A DNA stretch of 64,000 nucleotides from Ruminococcaceae bacterium AM07-15 (GCA_003477405.1 QUDE01000001.1:211651-275650); one strand, 5' to 3'; positions 24,862 through 33,482 are shown, counted from the stretch's first letter. The notes: generated from the letters alone by a model not told the origin. Numbers and translations are program-made.

Positions 24862-24900
24862 AAGCGCACAGCGGAAGAAGATCCGTTGTGCGCTTGCTTT
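24862..24900. terminator. Terminator of type 2, repeated at 33026
   Basis: AAGCGCACAGCGGA and TCCGTTGTGCGCTT stem with a GCTTTATTTT tail. It lies between the convergent fic gene and winged-helix copy C; the same stem precedes copy D at 33026-33059. Confidence 0.8.
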
Positions 24901-25228
24901 ATTTTGGTGAGGTGCCTGGGGCAACGAATTTGTAGCCGTGGCCCCGCACTGTTTCGATAATACCGGCCCCCAGCTTGCGGCGGAGCTTGTAGACCATGCT
25001 GGAGATCCCGGTCCAGCTGGCGTCATAGGAGTCCGCCGCAACAGCTTCATAGATTTGGCGAGCGGTGAACACCTGCCCTGGCCGGCGGGCCAGCAGGAGA
25101 AGAATATCAAACTCCATCGGCGTTAGCTCCACCGTCTGGCCAGCCTGCCATACCAGCCTGCGCTGCGGGTCGATTTGCAACGAGCCAAAGAGCAGCAGTG
25201 CGTCTGCGGAGGCGGCCACTGTGGACAA
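24899..25228 (-). CDS. Stand-alone winged-helix regulator, copy C
   Basis: Effector domain as in copies A and B (LTPMEFDILLLLARRPGQVF, KLRRKLG, ETVRGHGYKF), ending with the FVAPGTSPK tail shared with copy D. The first usual in-frame start is TTG 25228, but the frame continues upstream as conserved sequence (GKFIILSF, then DDEEALF, then ASVADLST) to GGG at 25312-25310. The ATG at 25314, eight bases after GGAGG, is one base out of frame and reaches TAA after four codons, as in copy A. Confidence 0.8.
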   Translation of the reverse strand: MSTVAASADALLLFGSLQIDPQRRLVWQAGQTVELTPMEFDILLLLARRPGQVFTARQIYEAVAADSYDASWTGISSMVYKLRRKLGAGIIETVRGHGYKFVAPGTSPK

Positions 25229-25351
25229 GTCTGCGACTGAAGCAAAGTCCGATATTGCTTTGCTAAAAAGGGCTTCTTCATCGTCCCTAAACGATAGAAT
25301 TATAAACTTCCCATGCAGCTCACCTCCAATCGTTCAATTTCTCCCCGTTTC

Positions 25352-26062
25352 TTATCGTTTGGATCGTGCGGGGCGAACCATCAACAGGACGATGCCCGCG
25401 GCCAACAGTATGCACTGAACGATCAGAACTGCGGCCGGCATAGAGAAGGCGGGGTCTAAAGTACCAAGTGCTAGAGGGTACTTGCTGAAAAAATGTCCGT
25501 TCCAGATTCCCAGGGCGTCGGGCAGCGGCAAGGCCATACACAGGAAGGGGACAGCCATCCACACATACACCAGCCAGGGCCGGATCTGCCCCAGCAGCCA
25601 GCCGCTCCCCAGTGCGAACACAAGGGCGGGCAGAAGGGTCGCCAGAGCTGGGAGCAGAAGACTCCCCCAGCCGTACCAGCCAAACATGCGGCTGTAGAAC
25701 ACCGCCGCCTCGCCCATGCACAGCAGACTCAGCAGCACGCCGCCCGTCAGGGCTGCGGCGCACCGGACCAAAGCATACTGCTTGGGCGGCATCGGCGTAG
25801 CGTCCATGAGAACTGCCGCCCGCCGGGCCTTGGGCGAGGTATAAAAGGTCAGAAAGAACAGCATCCCGATCCACAGCAAAGGCAGCATGCGGGAGAGATA
25901 ATCCCCAAAGCTCCAGGGGGAGAAGGGGGCAGTGTGGGATACCCCCAGGATGGTCACGGCATGGAGCACCAGTGCCCCGTAGAGAAGCAGCACAACCGCC
26001 AGCCCGATAAAAAACTTGTTCCACAGCAGCCTGCGGCATTCATATCGAAAAATCTTACGCAA
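25352..26062 (-). CDS. ABC-2-like membrane protein
   Basis: 236 residues with six membrane segments and an N-terminus (MRKIFRYECRRLLWNKFF) typical of ABC-2 permeases. It overlaps the fused permease-peptidase gene by 8 bases and belongs to the three-gene operon read from 29095. It probably pairs with the ATPase at 28235-29095 and the larger permease to form the channel. GC-rich like the rest of this module. Confidence 0.82.
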   Translation of the reverse strand: MRKIFRYECRRLLWNKFFIGLAVVLLLYGALVLHAVTILGVSHTAPFSPWSFGDYLSRMLPLLWIGMLFFLTFYTSPKARRAAVLMDATPMPPKQYALVRCAAALTGGVLLSLLCMGEAAVFYSRMFGWYGWGSLLLPALATLLPALVFALGSGWLLGQIRPWLVYVWMAVPFLCMALPLPDALGIWNGHFFSKYPLALGTLDPAFSMPAAVLIVQCILLAAGIVLLMVRPARSKR

Positions 26063-28238
26063 GGTTCAAATCCTCCTCCGTTAGCCCGCAGGCATCCAAA
26101 AATTCCTGGTAGGTCAGATAGGGATACATGGGGTCCAGCTCCCGGTTGAACAGGTCATGGAGGATCTGATCCATGGCCTCCTCGCCGTCCACCAACTGCT
26201 CCGCTTTCCAAATTTTCAGGGGCATCTCATTGTACTGCCGAACCTGAGACAGACTGTTGGAGATGGCAAGCTGCACCTGCTCCGGCAGCATCTCCAGATA
26301 TTCAGGATTGCGCACATAGAAGTTCAGGTAGTAGTCATCTACCGCTTTCTGCCACTGATCCACATAATGCTCCTGGGCATAGTCCTCGCCGTATAGTTCC
26401 TTGACGATACGGTAGGTGGTGTAGACGGTCAGGCCCTCGGCGGACCAGGGGCTGGTGGGCTCGGAGGTATCAAACATATTGCCCAGGCCCCACCACTGAT
26501 GGACCAGCTCGTGGATCATGACCTCACCGGCGCCGCCGCCCTTTTCGGCGTTCCCCAGGTTGGCGGCGGTAAAGTCCGCCTCATCCAGCAGGCTGGCCCC
26601 GGTGGTGGCGTAGCCGCCGCCGGCCACCCGGCTCTGGATGAGCTTCAGGGTCTCCCCGGTTCCGAAGGAGAGGGAGCCATAATGCTCGGTGCAGTAGTCA
26701 ACTACTTCCTTCACCGCGTCCACGGCTTCGGCAGCCTCCATGACAGCCTGATGCTTGCGGCCGTAGTAGAACTCAATGGTCATGCCGCCGGCCTCGATGT
26801 CCTCCCGGATATAGTCCCCGGCGTAGAGAATGCCGCCGGCGCCGTTGTGTTCATACCGCCATGTTCTGGTGCCGTCCTCGTGCTCCGCGACGACCTCCGC
26901 CTCGCTGGAGCCGAAGGGGATCGCCAGCATATTTTCCGGCAGGGTGATCTCAATTTCAGCGGGATAGCCGGCCTCCCCGGGCATGACATTCATCACACGG
27001 GGCGAGAGGGCCGAGTTCTCCAGGCAGAGGTATTCCCGGCTCAGCTCCTTACCGCCCTGCATGGTGGGCATACTCTCCTGGGGGAAGCCGCTGTACTCCA
27101 TGGTCAGCTCCACGTCCTCCTCTGCGGGAATGGTGACTTCCAGCAGGGCCTCGTTATACTCCTGGTAGGCGCTTACCGTAAAGGGAACGTCCGCGCCGTT
27201 GGCCTGGACATTGGAAATGGCGTAGCCCGGGTTGATGCCGAAGGAAACGCTCTGCTCCTGGCCGGAGGTGTTCCGGAACTGGTAGGAGGCCCGGCCCGTC
27301 ACGGTGCCGGCATCGGTGTCCGGAAACACCTGGGCGGTGCGGCGGACAAAGGTGACGCCCTCTGCATAGGGGATCTCATAGAAGGACATCACCGTTAAAT
27401 CCGGGTTGCTGTGGTCGATAAAGGGCTGGGCGGCATAGGCGGCGCCGGAACAGATCAGCAGCGCCAGGGCGATCACCGGGCGGTAGAACCGCCGGGCGCT
27501 CCGGGCCAGGGAGCCGAACACGCCCTTCCCATATTGCCGGATGCAGAGATAGGAGATTGTCCAGACCCCGGCCAGTGCAAGGAGCCAGGTGAAACGCATC
27601 CAGGCCACCGACCGGAACACACGGAGGTTGGAGAAATCATCGGACAAAGCCCACACGCAGGGGTTGAGCCAGCATAACTGCCATTCCGCTGCCCACACCG
27701 TCAGGCTCAGGGCGCAGAAGGCGATAAACAGGACGATGGACAGATCCGCCCGCCGGGTGAACTGGTAGGCTGCGGCCGCCGCCAGGATGCCCAGGGGCAG
27801 CGCCAGCCCCATAAACAGCAGATAGGCCAGCACATAGTTTGCGCCGGTGAACACGGCGCCGATCAGCCCCGCGCTGATGGGCAGCCAGACCAGCATCGTG
27901 AGGCCCACTGTCAGCACCGCGGCCGTCAGCAGGGCCAGCAGTCGGGTCAGGGCTGTGGTCAGAGGGGACACCACCGCGTCGGTGAGAATGTCCACCCGGC
28001 TGCGGCAGGCCCGGTCCAGCTCAAAGATGGTCAGCAGGCCGAAGAGGATGGCGCCGGCCACACCGCCGGCAATCGCGGGGTTTGCCAGATACATGGAGAG
28101 CATGGTGGTGGATGTGGCGGGCTTGTAGAGTACCAGCCCCAGCACCGGGGAGAGGACCGCCAAAGCCATCATCAGCCAGGTCAGGCGGCTTTGCAGCAGC
28201 CGCTTCAGTTCCAGGGGAAAGAGCCGCATTGTCTTCAT
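26055..28238 (-). CDS. ABC permease fused to an M1-type metallopeptidase
   Basis: 727 residues. Residues 1-270 carry about seven membrane segments of ABC-2 type; the remainder is extracytoplasmic and M1-like. The zinc motif HELVHQWWG begins at His576 (Glu577, His580), with the third ligand Glu in SAEGLTVY about 20 residues later. The N-terminal M1 beta-domain is partly recognisable (REYLCLENSALSPRVMNVMP), while the GAMEN exopeptidase motif is replaced by a GGGYATTGAS stretch. Permease-peptidase fusions of this kind exist in several phyla; a role in peptide cleavage or export at the cell surface is inferred. It overlaps its neighbours on both sides. Confidence 0.87.
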   Translation of the reverse strand: MKTMRLFPLELKRLLQSRLTWLMMALAVLSPVLGLVLYKPATSTTMLSMYLANPAIAGGVAGAILFGLLTIFELDRACRSRVDILTDAVVSPLTTALTRLLALLTAAVLTVGLTMLVWLPISAGLIGAVFTGANYVLAYLLFMGLALPLGILAAAAAYQFTRRADLSIVLFIAFCALSLTVWAAEWQLCWLNPCVWALSDDFSNLRVFRSVAWMRFTWLLALAGVWTISYLCIRQYGKGVFGSLARSARRFYRPVIALALLICSGAAYAAQPFIDHSNPDLTVMSFYEIPYAEGVTFVRRTAQVFPDTDAGTVTGRASYQFRNTSGQEQSVSFGINPGYAISNVQANGADVPFTVSAYQEYNEALLEVTIPAEEDVELTMEYSGFPQESMPTMQGGKELSREYLCLENSALSPRVMNVMPGEAGYPAEIEITLPENMLAIPFGSSEAEVVAEHEDGTRTWRYEHNGAGGILYAGDYIREDIEAGGMTIEFYYGRKHQAVMEAAEAVDAVKEVVDYCTEHYGSLSFGTGETLKLIQSRVAGGGYATTGASLLDEADFTAANLGNAEKGGGAGEVMIHELVHQWWGLGNMFDTSEPTSPWSAEGLTVYTTYRIVKELYGEDYAQEHYVDQWQKAVDDYYLNFYVRNPEYLEMLPEQVQLAISNSLSQVRQYNEMPLKIWKAEQLVDGEEAMDQILHDLFNRELDPMYPYLTYQEFLDACGLTEEDLNLA

Positions 28239-29095
28239 TGTACCGCCTCCCTGGAGATCAGATAGAGGTAAGCATCCTCCAAAGAGGGCTCCTCCGCCTG
28301 GGCATAGGGCGGCAGCTTGTCCGCCACGGCCCGGCAGCGGATGCCCTGACTGGTGTTCACCCGGGCGGTGATGTGCAGCCCCTGCTCCAGCGTCTCATCC
28401 TTCTCCCAAAAGATGCCCACATGGCCGGCAGCCGACTGGATCAACTGCTCCGGCGTGCCGGTGAACAGGATGGTCCCGTGGTGGATGACCACGATCTGGT
28501 CGCACACCGACTGCACATCCTCGATGATGTGGGTAGAGAGAAGCACCAGATGCTCCTCGGCTGTGCGGGAGAACAGGTTGCGGAAGTGGATGCGCTCCTC
28601 CGGGTCCAGTCCCACGGTGGGCTCGTCAAAGATCAGGAAGGGGGGATTCCCCAATAGGGCCTGGGCGATGCCTACCCGCTGGCGCTGGCCGCCGGAGAGG
28701 GTGCGGATCTTGGATTTTGCCTTTTCTTCCAGATTGACCGCCTGGATTGTCTTTTGGATCGCGGCCTTGGGATTCGCAATCCCCTTGAGTGCGGCCATGT
28801 AGTCTAAAAACTGGGTGACCGTCAATTCATCGAACAAACCGAAGTCCTGGGGGAGATAGCCGAGGCTGGCTTTCAGATGGCTCTCGACCTTGGCCAGCGG
28901 CACCCCGTTCAGCAGGATGTTCCCTCCGGTGGGCTGCAGGGCCGCCACCAGCAGCTTCATCAGGGTGGATTTGCCCGCCCCGTTGGGGCCCAGCAGCCCG
29001 ATGAGGCTGGGGGATTTTAACTCCAGGTTCAGCCCCTTTAAGGCCTGCTTCCCACTGGGGTAGGTCATACTGACATTTTGAATCTTGATTTCCAT
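28235..29095 (-). CDS. ABC transporter ATP-binding protein
   Basis: 286 residues from the ATG at 29095, after AAAGGA; the longer frame to 29143 is not supported. Walker A GPNGAGKS (36-43), signature LSGGQRQR, Walker B FLIFDEPTVGLDP and H-loop STH. It is the ATPase for the two membrane proteins that follow, one fused to a peptidase. Overlap with the next gene is 4 bases. Confidence 0.92.
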   Translation of the reverse strand: MEIKIQNVSMTYPSGKQALKGLNLELKSPSLIGLLGPNGAGKSTLMKLLVAALQPTGGNILLNGVPLAKVESHLKASLGYLPQDFGLFDELTVTQFLDYMAALKGIANPKAAIQKTIQAVNLEEKAKSKIRTLSGGQRQRVGIAQALLGNPPFLIFDEPTVGLDPEERIHFRNLFSRTAEEHLVLLSTHIIEDVQSVCDQIVVIHHGTILFTGTPEQLIQSAAGHVGIFWEKDETLEQGLHITARVNTSQGIRCRAVADKLPPYAQAEEPSLEDAYLYLISREAVQ

Positions 29096-29194
29096 ATTGT
29101 TGGATTCCTTTCTGCTTGGGATGAGGAAAGAATACCAGGGCAATATGGAGCGAAGATGGAGGGAATTTGTGATTTGTATGGAGAAAGGCAGAAA

Positions 29195-29224
29195 ACAGGG
29201 CAGGCCACCGGCCTGCCCCGTTCT
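29195..29224 (-). terminator. Terminator after the hydrolase gene
   Basis: On the minus strand GGGGCAGGCC-GGTG-GGCCTGCCC is followed by TGTTTTC. It separates the CAT/hydrolase transcript from the ABC operon, whose promoter must lie between here and 29096. Confidence 0.75.
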
Positions 29225-29228
29225 AACA

Positions 29229-29831
29229 CTATAAAAGATGTTTTTTCACCCAGCTATCCAGTAAGGCCATCTGTTCCTCTGTGTGGAACCAGTGCTCACC
29301 GCCCTCCAGGACGGTGAGACCGGCGCCGTGCTCCGCCGCGAACTGCTCCACACTCTGACGGGACACCAGATAGTCGCCCCCGGCATAGAGGATTTCCGTG
29401 GGGACCTGCCAAGCGATGGGATGCTCCCGCACATAGCACAGGTACGCCCAGGACAGGGTCTCCCCGAAGTCTGTGGGGACCTCTCCCCGTTCGCATAGCG
29501 CCTGCTCCGACACACCGGCCCAGGCCATCATGTCCAGGATCAGCCGTTCCATGTCCAGCACCGGCGACACGAACAGCGCCCTGTCCGGCGCCTGATCCCC
29601 CAGGGCCAGCATGGTGAAATAGGCCCCGATGCTGTTGGCCAGGAGAATGATGTGCTCATACTGCCGGCGGGCCTCGTCATAGGCGGCCGCGATCTGGGGT
29701 GCCGCCTCCCAGGGAAGCTCCCCCCGGTAGTCCACCCCCAGCACGTCGAAACCGGGGCAGACGGCCCGGAAGCGGTCTGCCTCCCCGGCGCTACCGCCTT
29801 TGCCGTGGACATATAAAATTGCGCGTTTCAA
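29229..29831 (-). CDS. Alpha/beta hydrolase
   Basis: 200 residues: oxyanion motif VHGKGGS near residue 8, nucleophile elbow ANSIGA near residue 66, Asp in AGGDYLVS and a last His in GGEHWFH, a full hydrolase triad layout. It overlaps the acetyltransferase gene by 4 bases (ATGA), so both are made from one message under the attenuator described at 30510-30633. The substrate is unknown; if the acetyltransferase acts on antibiotics, this enzyme might act on related esters, which is speculation. Confidence 0.85.
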   Translation of the reverse strand: MKRAILYVHGKGGSAGEADRFRAVCPGFDVLGVDYRGELPWEAAPQIAAAYDEARRQYEHIILLANSIGAYFTMLALGDQAPDRALFVSPVLDMERLILDMMAWAGVSEQALCERGEVPTDFGETLSWAYLCYVREHPIAWQVPTEILYAGGDYLVSRQSVEQFAAEHGAGLTVLEGGEHWFHTEEQMALLDSWVKKHLL

Positions 29832-30502
29832 ACCTGTTCACCTCCGTCCTCAGCCTGTGGACTGTCTGCGGCCATACGGTCCATCCGTTCCTGTACCTCG
29901 GTAAAGAACCGGGACAGGTGGAACCCGTCCGCCACCGCGTGGTGGATGTTCATGGTCAGCGGTATGACCAGCCTGCTGCCCTCCGCCTCGTACTTGCCCC
30001 AGGTGACCACCGGGGCCAGAAAGTCCCCCTGGTCAAACACATGGACATCGAAGTGGCGGTAGCGAACCCAGGGCAGACAGGACACATCGAAGTGATTCGT
30101 TGGCTGCCCTTCCACCACGCCCCGGAGTTCCCGGTACTTTTCCCGGTCCTCCAGAAAACGGGCGTGGAATGCCGGCAGGTCCTCCATGTAAGGCGTAACC
30201 AGCTTGGTGAAGTTCCCGTCCTCCGGGTGGAAGTGGGCATAACTGGGGGAAACAAAGTCCCAGCGGATCAGGTTTCCATCCTGGTCCCAGCCCAGTTTGA
30301 ACTCCTCATGGGCGTTGATCACCCGGGATACCACCCAGATCATGGCCGGATAGAACTTCATGCCGCGCTGCTTGACGAACCGGACCAGCGGCGTCACATC
30401 CATGTCCACCGTCAGGCTCATGACCACTCGCATGTGGTCCATATAAAACTGAAACAGATCGCCTCTCGGCCAGGTGCTGAAATCAACCTTTTTGTAATTC
30501 AT
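29828..30502 (-). CDS. Chloramphenicol acetyltransferase-like enzyme (CatA family)
   Basis: 224 residues from the ATG at 30502, seven bases after AAGGAG. The whole length follows type A chloramphenicol acetyltransferases: PRGDLFQFYMD near the start, YPAMIWVVSRVIN near 51-63, SPSYAHF, and the active-site motif HHAVADGFH at 187-195 with catalytic His188 and Asp192. The Cys usual at position 191 is Ala. It would transfer acetyl from acetyl-CoA to a hydroxyl of the drug in the cytoplasm. Divergence from classic CatA means the substrate could differ. Expression appears to be controlled by a leader peptide and competing hairpins. Confidence 0.85.
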   Translation of the reverse strand: MNYKKVDFSTWPRGDLFQFYMDHMRVVMSLTVDMDVTPLVRFVKQRGMKFYPAMIWVVSRVINAHEEFKLGWDQDGNLIRWDFVSPSYAHFHPEDGNFTKLVTPYMEDLPAFHARFLEDREKYRELRGVVEGQPTNHFDVSCLPWVRYRHFDVHVFDQGDFLAPVVTWGKYEAEGSRLVIPLTMNIHHAVADGFHLSRFFTEVQERMDRMAADSPQAEDGGEQV

Positions 30503-30509
30503 CTCAATA

Positions 30510-30608
30510 CTCCTTTGCATGATTGTTTTTCCGTTTCATCATGCAAGGCCATTGGGATGGGGTATTTCCGTTTGCTCCATACAAGCCATCCAGCTCAAGC
30601 CTTGCATG
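30510..30608 (-). promoter_or_regulatory. Translational attenuator of the CAT-like gene
   Basis: Three segments compete. Arm 1 (CATGCAAGGC, 30608-30599) lies in the last codons of the leader ORF. Arm 2 (GGCCTTGCATGAT, 30550-30538) pairs perfectly over 10 bases with arm 1. Arm 3 (ATCATGCAAAGGAG, 30523-30510) contains the ribosome site of the CAT-like gene and pairs over 9 contiguous bases (plus CC/GG after one bulge) with arm 2. A ribosome stalled early in the leader would let arm 1 take arm 2 and free the ribosome site. Confidence 0.7.
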
Positions 30609-30633
30609 GAGCCGCATCAAGTCCGCGCTTCAT
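30595..30633 (-). CDS. Leader peptide of the CAT-like gene
   Basis: A 12-codon frame, MKRGLDAAPCKA, starts at 30633, seven bases after the excellent ribosome site GAGGAGG (30647-30641), and ends at 30595. Its last three codons form arm 1 of the attenuator. Size and position match leader peptides of inducible cat and erm genes, although the sequence is different from those I know. Confidence 0.65.
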   Translation of the reverse strand: MKRGLDAAPCKA

Positions 30634-30785
30634 TCGTTCACCTCCTCAATGAACCGGGCGCAGGATGCCCTTTCCGGCAATCCAAAAATGAGATGTTTTT
30701 TTCCAGATATCTGCCTTGTAGCCACAGGTGTGAATCAAAATCGTCTGTTCCGCAGGCACCCTCACTTTCATTGGATCATCTATGC

Positions 30786-32306
30786 TTATCCTATCATATT
30801 CCCGGCGGCAAGTCCAGAAACAGCGTCCGTTTCAAACCGCACCGCAGCCCGCACCCCGTCCTCTGTATTTTCGATGGTACATTCCGCTCCATGCCGGGCC
30901 AAAATCATTTTCACCAGATACAGCCCCAGGCCGCTGCCACCTGTAGCCCGGTTCCGGGAGGTTTCTTCCCGGTAGAATGCCTCAAACAGATGAGGCAGGG
31001 CTTTTTCCGAGATGTGGGCCTCGGTGTTCTCCACCGTCAGAGCTGGGCGGCCGTCCAGCAGGCCGCACCACACCCGCACCTCCGCCCCCTCCGGCGAGTA
31101 GAGGGATGCGTTAGAGAGCAGATTGCCTGCCACCCGGCCCAGCAGAGAGGCGTCCCCGATGACAACGATCCCCGGCGTCAGATCCTTTACCAGCCGCTGG
31201 TTCCGCTGCTCCAGAAGAGGTGCGTCCAGGGCAAGCTGGCGCTCGATCAAGGCGGACAGCTCCACGGGCTCCCGCTTCACAGCCACAGAGCCGCTTTCCA
31301 TACGGGAGATCGCCAGCATCTCCTGCACCAGATTTTCCATCCGTCCCGTTACCCGGAGCGAGCGAAGCAGGTACTTGTCCCGGTCCTGATAGACGCCAAC
31401 CCCCTCCAGCATGCCGGAGAGCTGCCCCTTCAGAATGGTCACCGGAGTTTTCAGCTCATGGGAGGCGGCGTTGAAGAAGGCCATCCGCTGGCGGTCCAGC
31501 TCCCGTTCCCGTTCCACCTCACCCCGGAGCGCCCGATTGGCGTTCTCCAGGTCGGTGAGAGCGGTGTCCAGCCGCCGGGCAAGCTGATCCAGACTGCGGC
31601 CCAGCTTGCCGATCTCGTCCTTGCGCTTTTCACCGCATTCCCAGTGGAAGTCCAGCTCCGCCATTTTCCCGGCGATCCCGCTCATGCGCACGATAGGCCG
31701 GGTGATGTATCGGGAGTAAATCAAGGCGCACAGCAGAGAAAATACCAATAACACCATCAAAAGCCAGGGGGCTATCTGGATCAGCGCCCGCACCGCCAGA
31801 TTTTCCACTTCGATCCGCGGGGTGACATAGAGGGTATAGCTCTCGTTCTGGCCTGCAAACACCACCTCGGCGGTAATGGTAGCCTGCTCCGACATGGTGA
31901 CCGCTACCGTATCGCCTTCCCGGATGTCCTGGCTGTGATAACCGACGGTGCTTTCCTGCTCTGAGGTGGTGACAATCATGGTATCATCCTCATACACAGC
32001 CTGCACCGTCAGCTTGGCCCCTGTGTCCACCAGGCGCCCGTCCGGCCCCACCAGCATGGCGTTGGCCCCGGAGGTAAGCACAAAGTCATCCAGCAGCTCG
32101 CCACAGTCCGCAGGAGTCGTGTCCGCCAGTTTCCCCACCAGGGCATCCACCTGAGCGGTAAGGTCATCATTTACTACGGCGGTATAGGTGCTGGGGGAGG
32201 CCCAGGCGATAAAGCTGAAGGTGACCGCCCCGGCCGCGAGCAGGACGCCGGCGGTAATGAGAAAGATCCGGGCTGTCAGGCTTTCAGTGATCCTCTTTCG
32301 CAGCAC
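30786..32306 (-). CDS. Sensor histidine kinase with HAMP domain
   Basis: 506 residues. One membrane segment near 12-34, an extracytoplasmic sensor of about 140 residues, a second segment near 180-200, a HAMP linker, the H-box FNAASHELKTPV and the ATP-binding boxes NLLSNASLYSP and GGSGLGLYLVK. It would phosphorylate the response regulator encoded just before it (23-base overlap). The pair stands directly upstream of the CAT/hydrolase and ABC-peptidase operons on the same strand and may control them in response to a cell-surface signal. Confidence 0.92.
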   Translation of the reverse strand: MLRKRITESLTARIFLITAGVLLAAGAVTFSFIAWASPSTYTAVVNDDLTAQVDALVGKLADTTPADCGELLDDFVLTSGANAMLVGPDGRLVDTGAKLTVQAVYEDDTMIVTTSEQESTVGYHSQDIREGDTVAVTMSEQATITAEVVFAGQNESYTLYVTPRIEVENLAVRALIQIAPWLLMVLLVFSLLCALIYSRYITRPIVRMSGIAGKMAELDFHWECGEKRKDEIGKLGRSLDQLARRLDTALTDLENANRALRGEVERERELDRQRMAFFNAASHELKTPVTILKGQLSGMLEGVGVYQDRDKYLLRSLRVTGRMENLVQEMLAISRMESGSVAVKREPVELSALIERQLALDAPLLEQRNQRLVKDLTPGIVVIGDASLLGRVAGNLLSNASLYSPEGAEVRVWCGLLDGRPALTVENTEAHISEKALPHLFEAFYREETSRNRATGGSGLGLYLVKMILARHGAECTIENTEDGVRAAVRFETDAVSGLAAGNMIG

Positions 32307-32952
32307 GGTAGCCCACCCCCCTTACAGTATCAATATAGTTCCGCCCCAGCTTGTGGCGGAGGTTTTTGATGTGGCTGTCCACCACCCGTTCGTCCCCATA
32401 GAAGTCATAGCCCCATAGTTTTGCCAGTAGCATCTCCCGGGTGAACACCCGGCCCGGCGCGGCCAGAAAGGTGTGGAGCAGTTCAAACTCCCGGGCGGTC
32501 AGGTCCAGGAGCCGGCCGTCCAGCAGGGCCTCCCGCGTGTCCAGATCCAAAGTCAGGTCCCGGTACCGCAGGCGGCTGTCCTCCCCGGCGGTTCCACGGC
32601 GGCGGAGGATGACCCGGATCTTTTCCAGCAGCACCGGCATGGAGAAGGGCTTGGTCACATAGTCGTCGATGTCCATACCGAAACCCCGGAGCTGCGATTC
32701 TTCCCCATCCAGGGCGGTGAGCATCAAAATAGGGACCTGGGACTGCTGGCGGATCAGCTCGCAGACCCCAAAGCCGTCGATTTTCGGGAGCATCAGGTCC
32801 AATAGAACCAGGTCGAAGGTCTGCCCGCCAAACAGAGCCAGGGCTGCCACGCCATCCCCAGCCACGGCAGTCTGGTAGCCGGCATCCTCCAGGTAGGCGC
32901 GCAGCAGCTCCTGAATATCCGGCTCGTCTTCCACAATTAAAATGCGTTTCAT
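32284..32952 (-). CDS. OmpR-family response regulator
   Basis: 222 residues: receiver domain with acidic pair EDE at 7-9, phosphoacceptor Asp in LVLLDLMLP (about 52), Thr and Lys in MLTALD and VTKPF, then a winged-helix effector (LTAREFELLHTFLAAPGRVF, VDSHIKNLRHKLG, VRGVGYR). Overlaps the kinase gene by 23 bases. A -10-like TATACT lies about 20 bases before the start codon. Confidence 0.93.
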   Translation of the reverse strand: MKRILIVEDEPDIQELLRAYLEDAGYQTAVAGDGVAALALFGGQTFDLVLLDLMLPKIDGFGVCELIRQQSQVPILMLTALDGEESQLRGFGMDIDDYVTKPFSMPVLLEKIRVILRRRGTAGEDSRLRYRDLTLDLDTREALLDGRLLDLTAREFELLHTFLAAPGRVFTREMLLAKLWGYDFYGDERVVDSHIKNLRHKLGRNYIDTVRGVGYRAAKEDH

Positions 32953-33025
32953 TTGTAATCACCCAATCGAAGTATATCATGGGATTGTGAATTTATCATG
33001 GAGAAAAGAAAGTAATCACAAAAAG

Positions 33026-33064
33026 AAGCGCACAGCGGAGAAAAATCCGTTGTGCGCTTGCTTC
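33026..33064. terminator. Terminator of type 2, second copy
   Basis: AAGCGCACAGCGGA (33026-33039) and TCCGTTGTGCGCTT (33046-33059), the same stem as at 24862. It ends winged-helix copy D. Confidence 0.8.
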
Positions 33065-33482
33065 ATTTTGGTGAGGTGCCTGGGACGATGAATTTGTAAC
33101 CGTGTCCCCGCACTGTTTCTATGATGCCAGTCCCCAGCTTGCGCCGGAGCTTGTAGATCATGCTGGAGATCCCGGTCCAGCTGGCATCAAAAGAGTCCGT
33201 AGCGACAGCCTCATAGATTTGGCGGGCGGAGAACACCTGCCCTGGCCGGCGGGCCAGCAGGAGCAGAATGTCAAACTCCATCGGGGTCAGGTCCACCGTC
33301 TGGTCGGACTGCCATACCAGCCTGCGTTGCGGGTCGATTTGTAGATTTCCAGACAATAAAGTAAAAGCAGTGTTTTCTTGAACCTCAATATGTTCTGCCC
33401 GAAATGCCCGCACGAGCCGCTGGAGCAAAGCATCTTGTGCCTTTGTTGGATTCGTTATTCGAATAATGATGGTCTTTTCCAT
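33063..33482 (-). CDS. Stand-alone winged-helix regulator, copy D
   Basis: 139 residues from a normal ATG at 33482 after AAGGAGG. The N-terminus MEKTIIIRITNPTKAQDALL is the only one in the family with a usual start and aligns with the GKFIILSF stretch of copies A to C. The effector domain (LTPMEFDILLLLARRPGQVF, KLRRKLG, ETVRGHGYKF) and the IVPGTSPK tail match copy C. No receiver domain. It is followed by the type 2 terminator. An inverted repeat AGCCGTCGT/ACGACGGCT followed by a T run lies upstream at 33500-33560. Confidence 0.85.
   Translation of the reverse strand: MEKTIIIRITNPTKAQDALLQRLVRAFRAEHIEVQENTAFTLLSGNLQIDPQRRLVWQSDQTVDLTPMEFDILLLLARRPGQVFSARQIYEAVATDSFDASWTGISSMIYKLRRKLGTGIIETVRGHGYKFIVPGTSPK

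Noticed and set aside
30519..31751. 410-codon frame on the + strand
   Set aside because: Antisense to the sensor kinase, whose H, N and G boxes are intact; also crosses the CAT attenuator.
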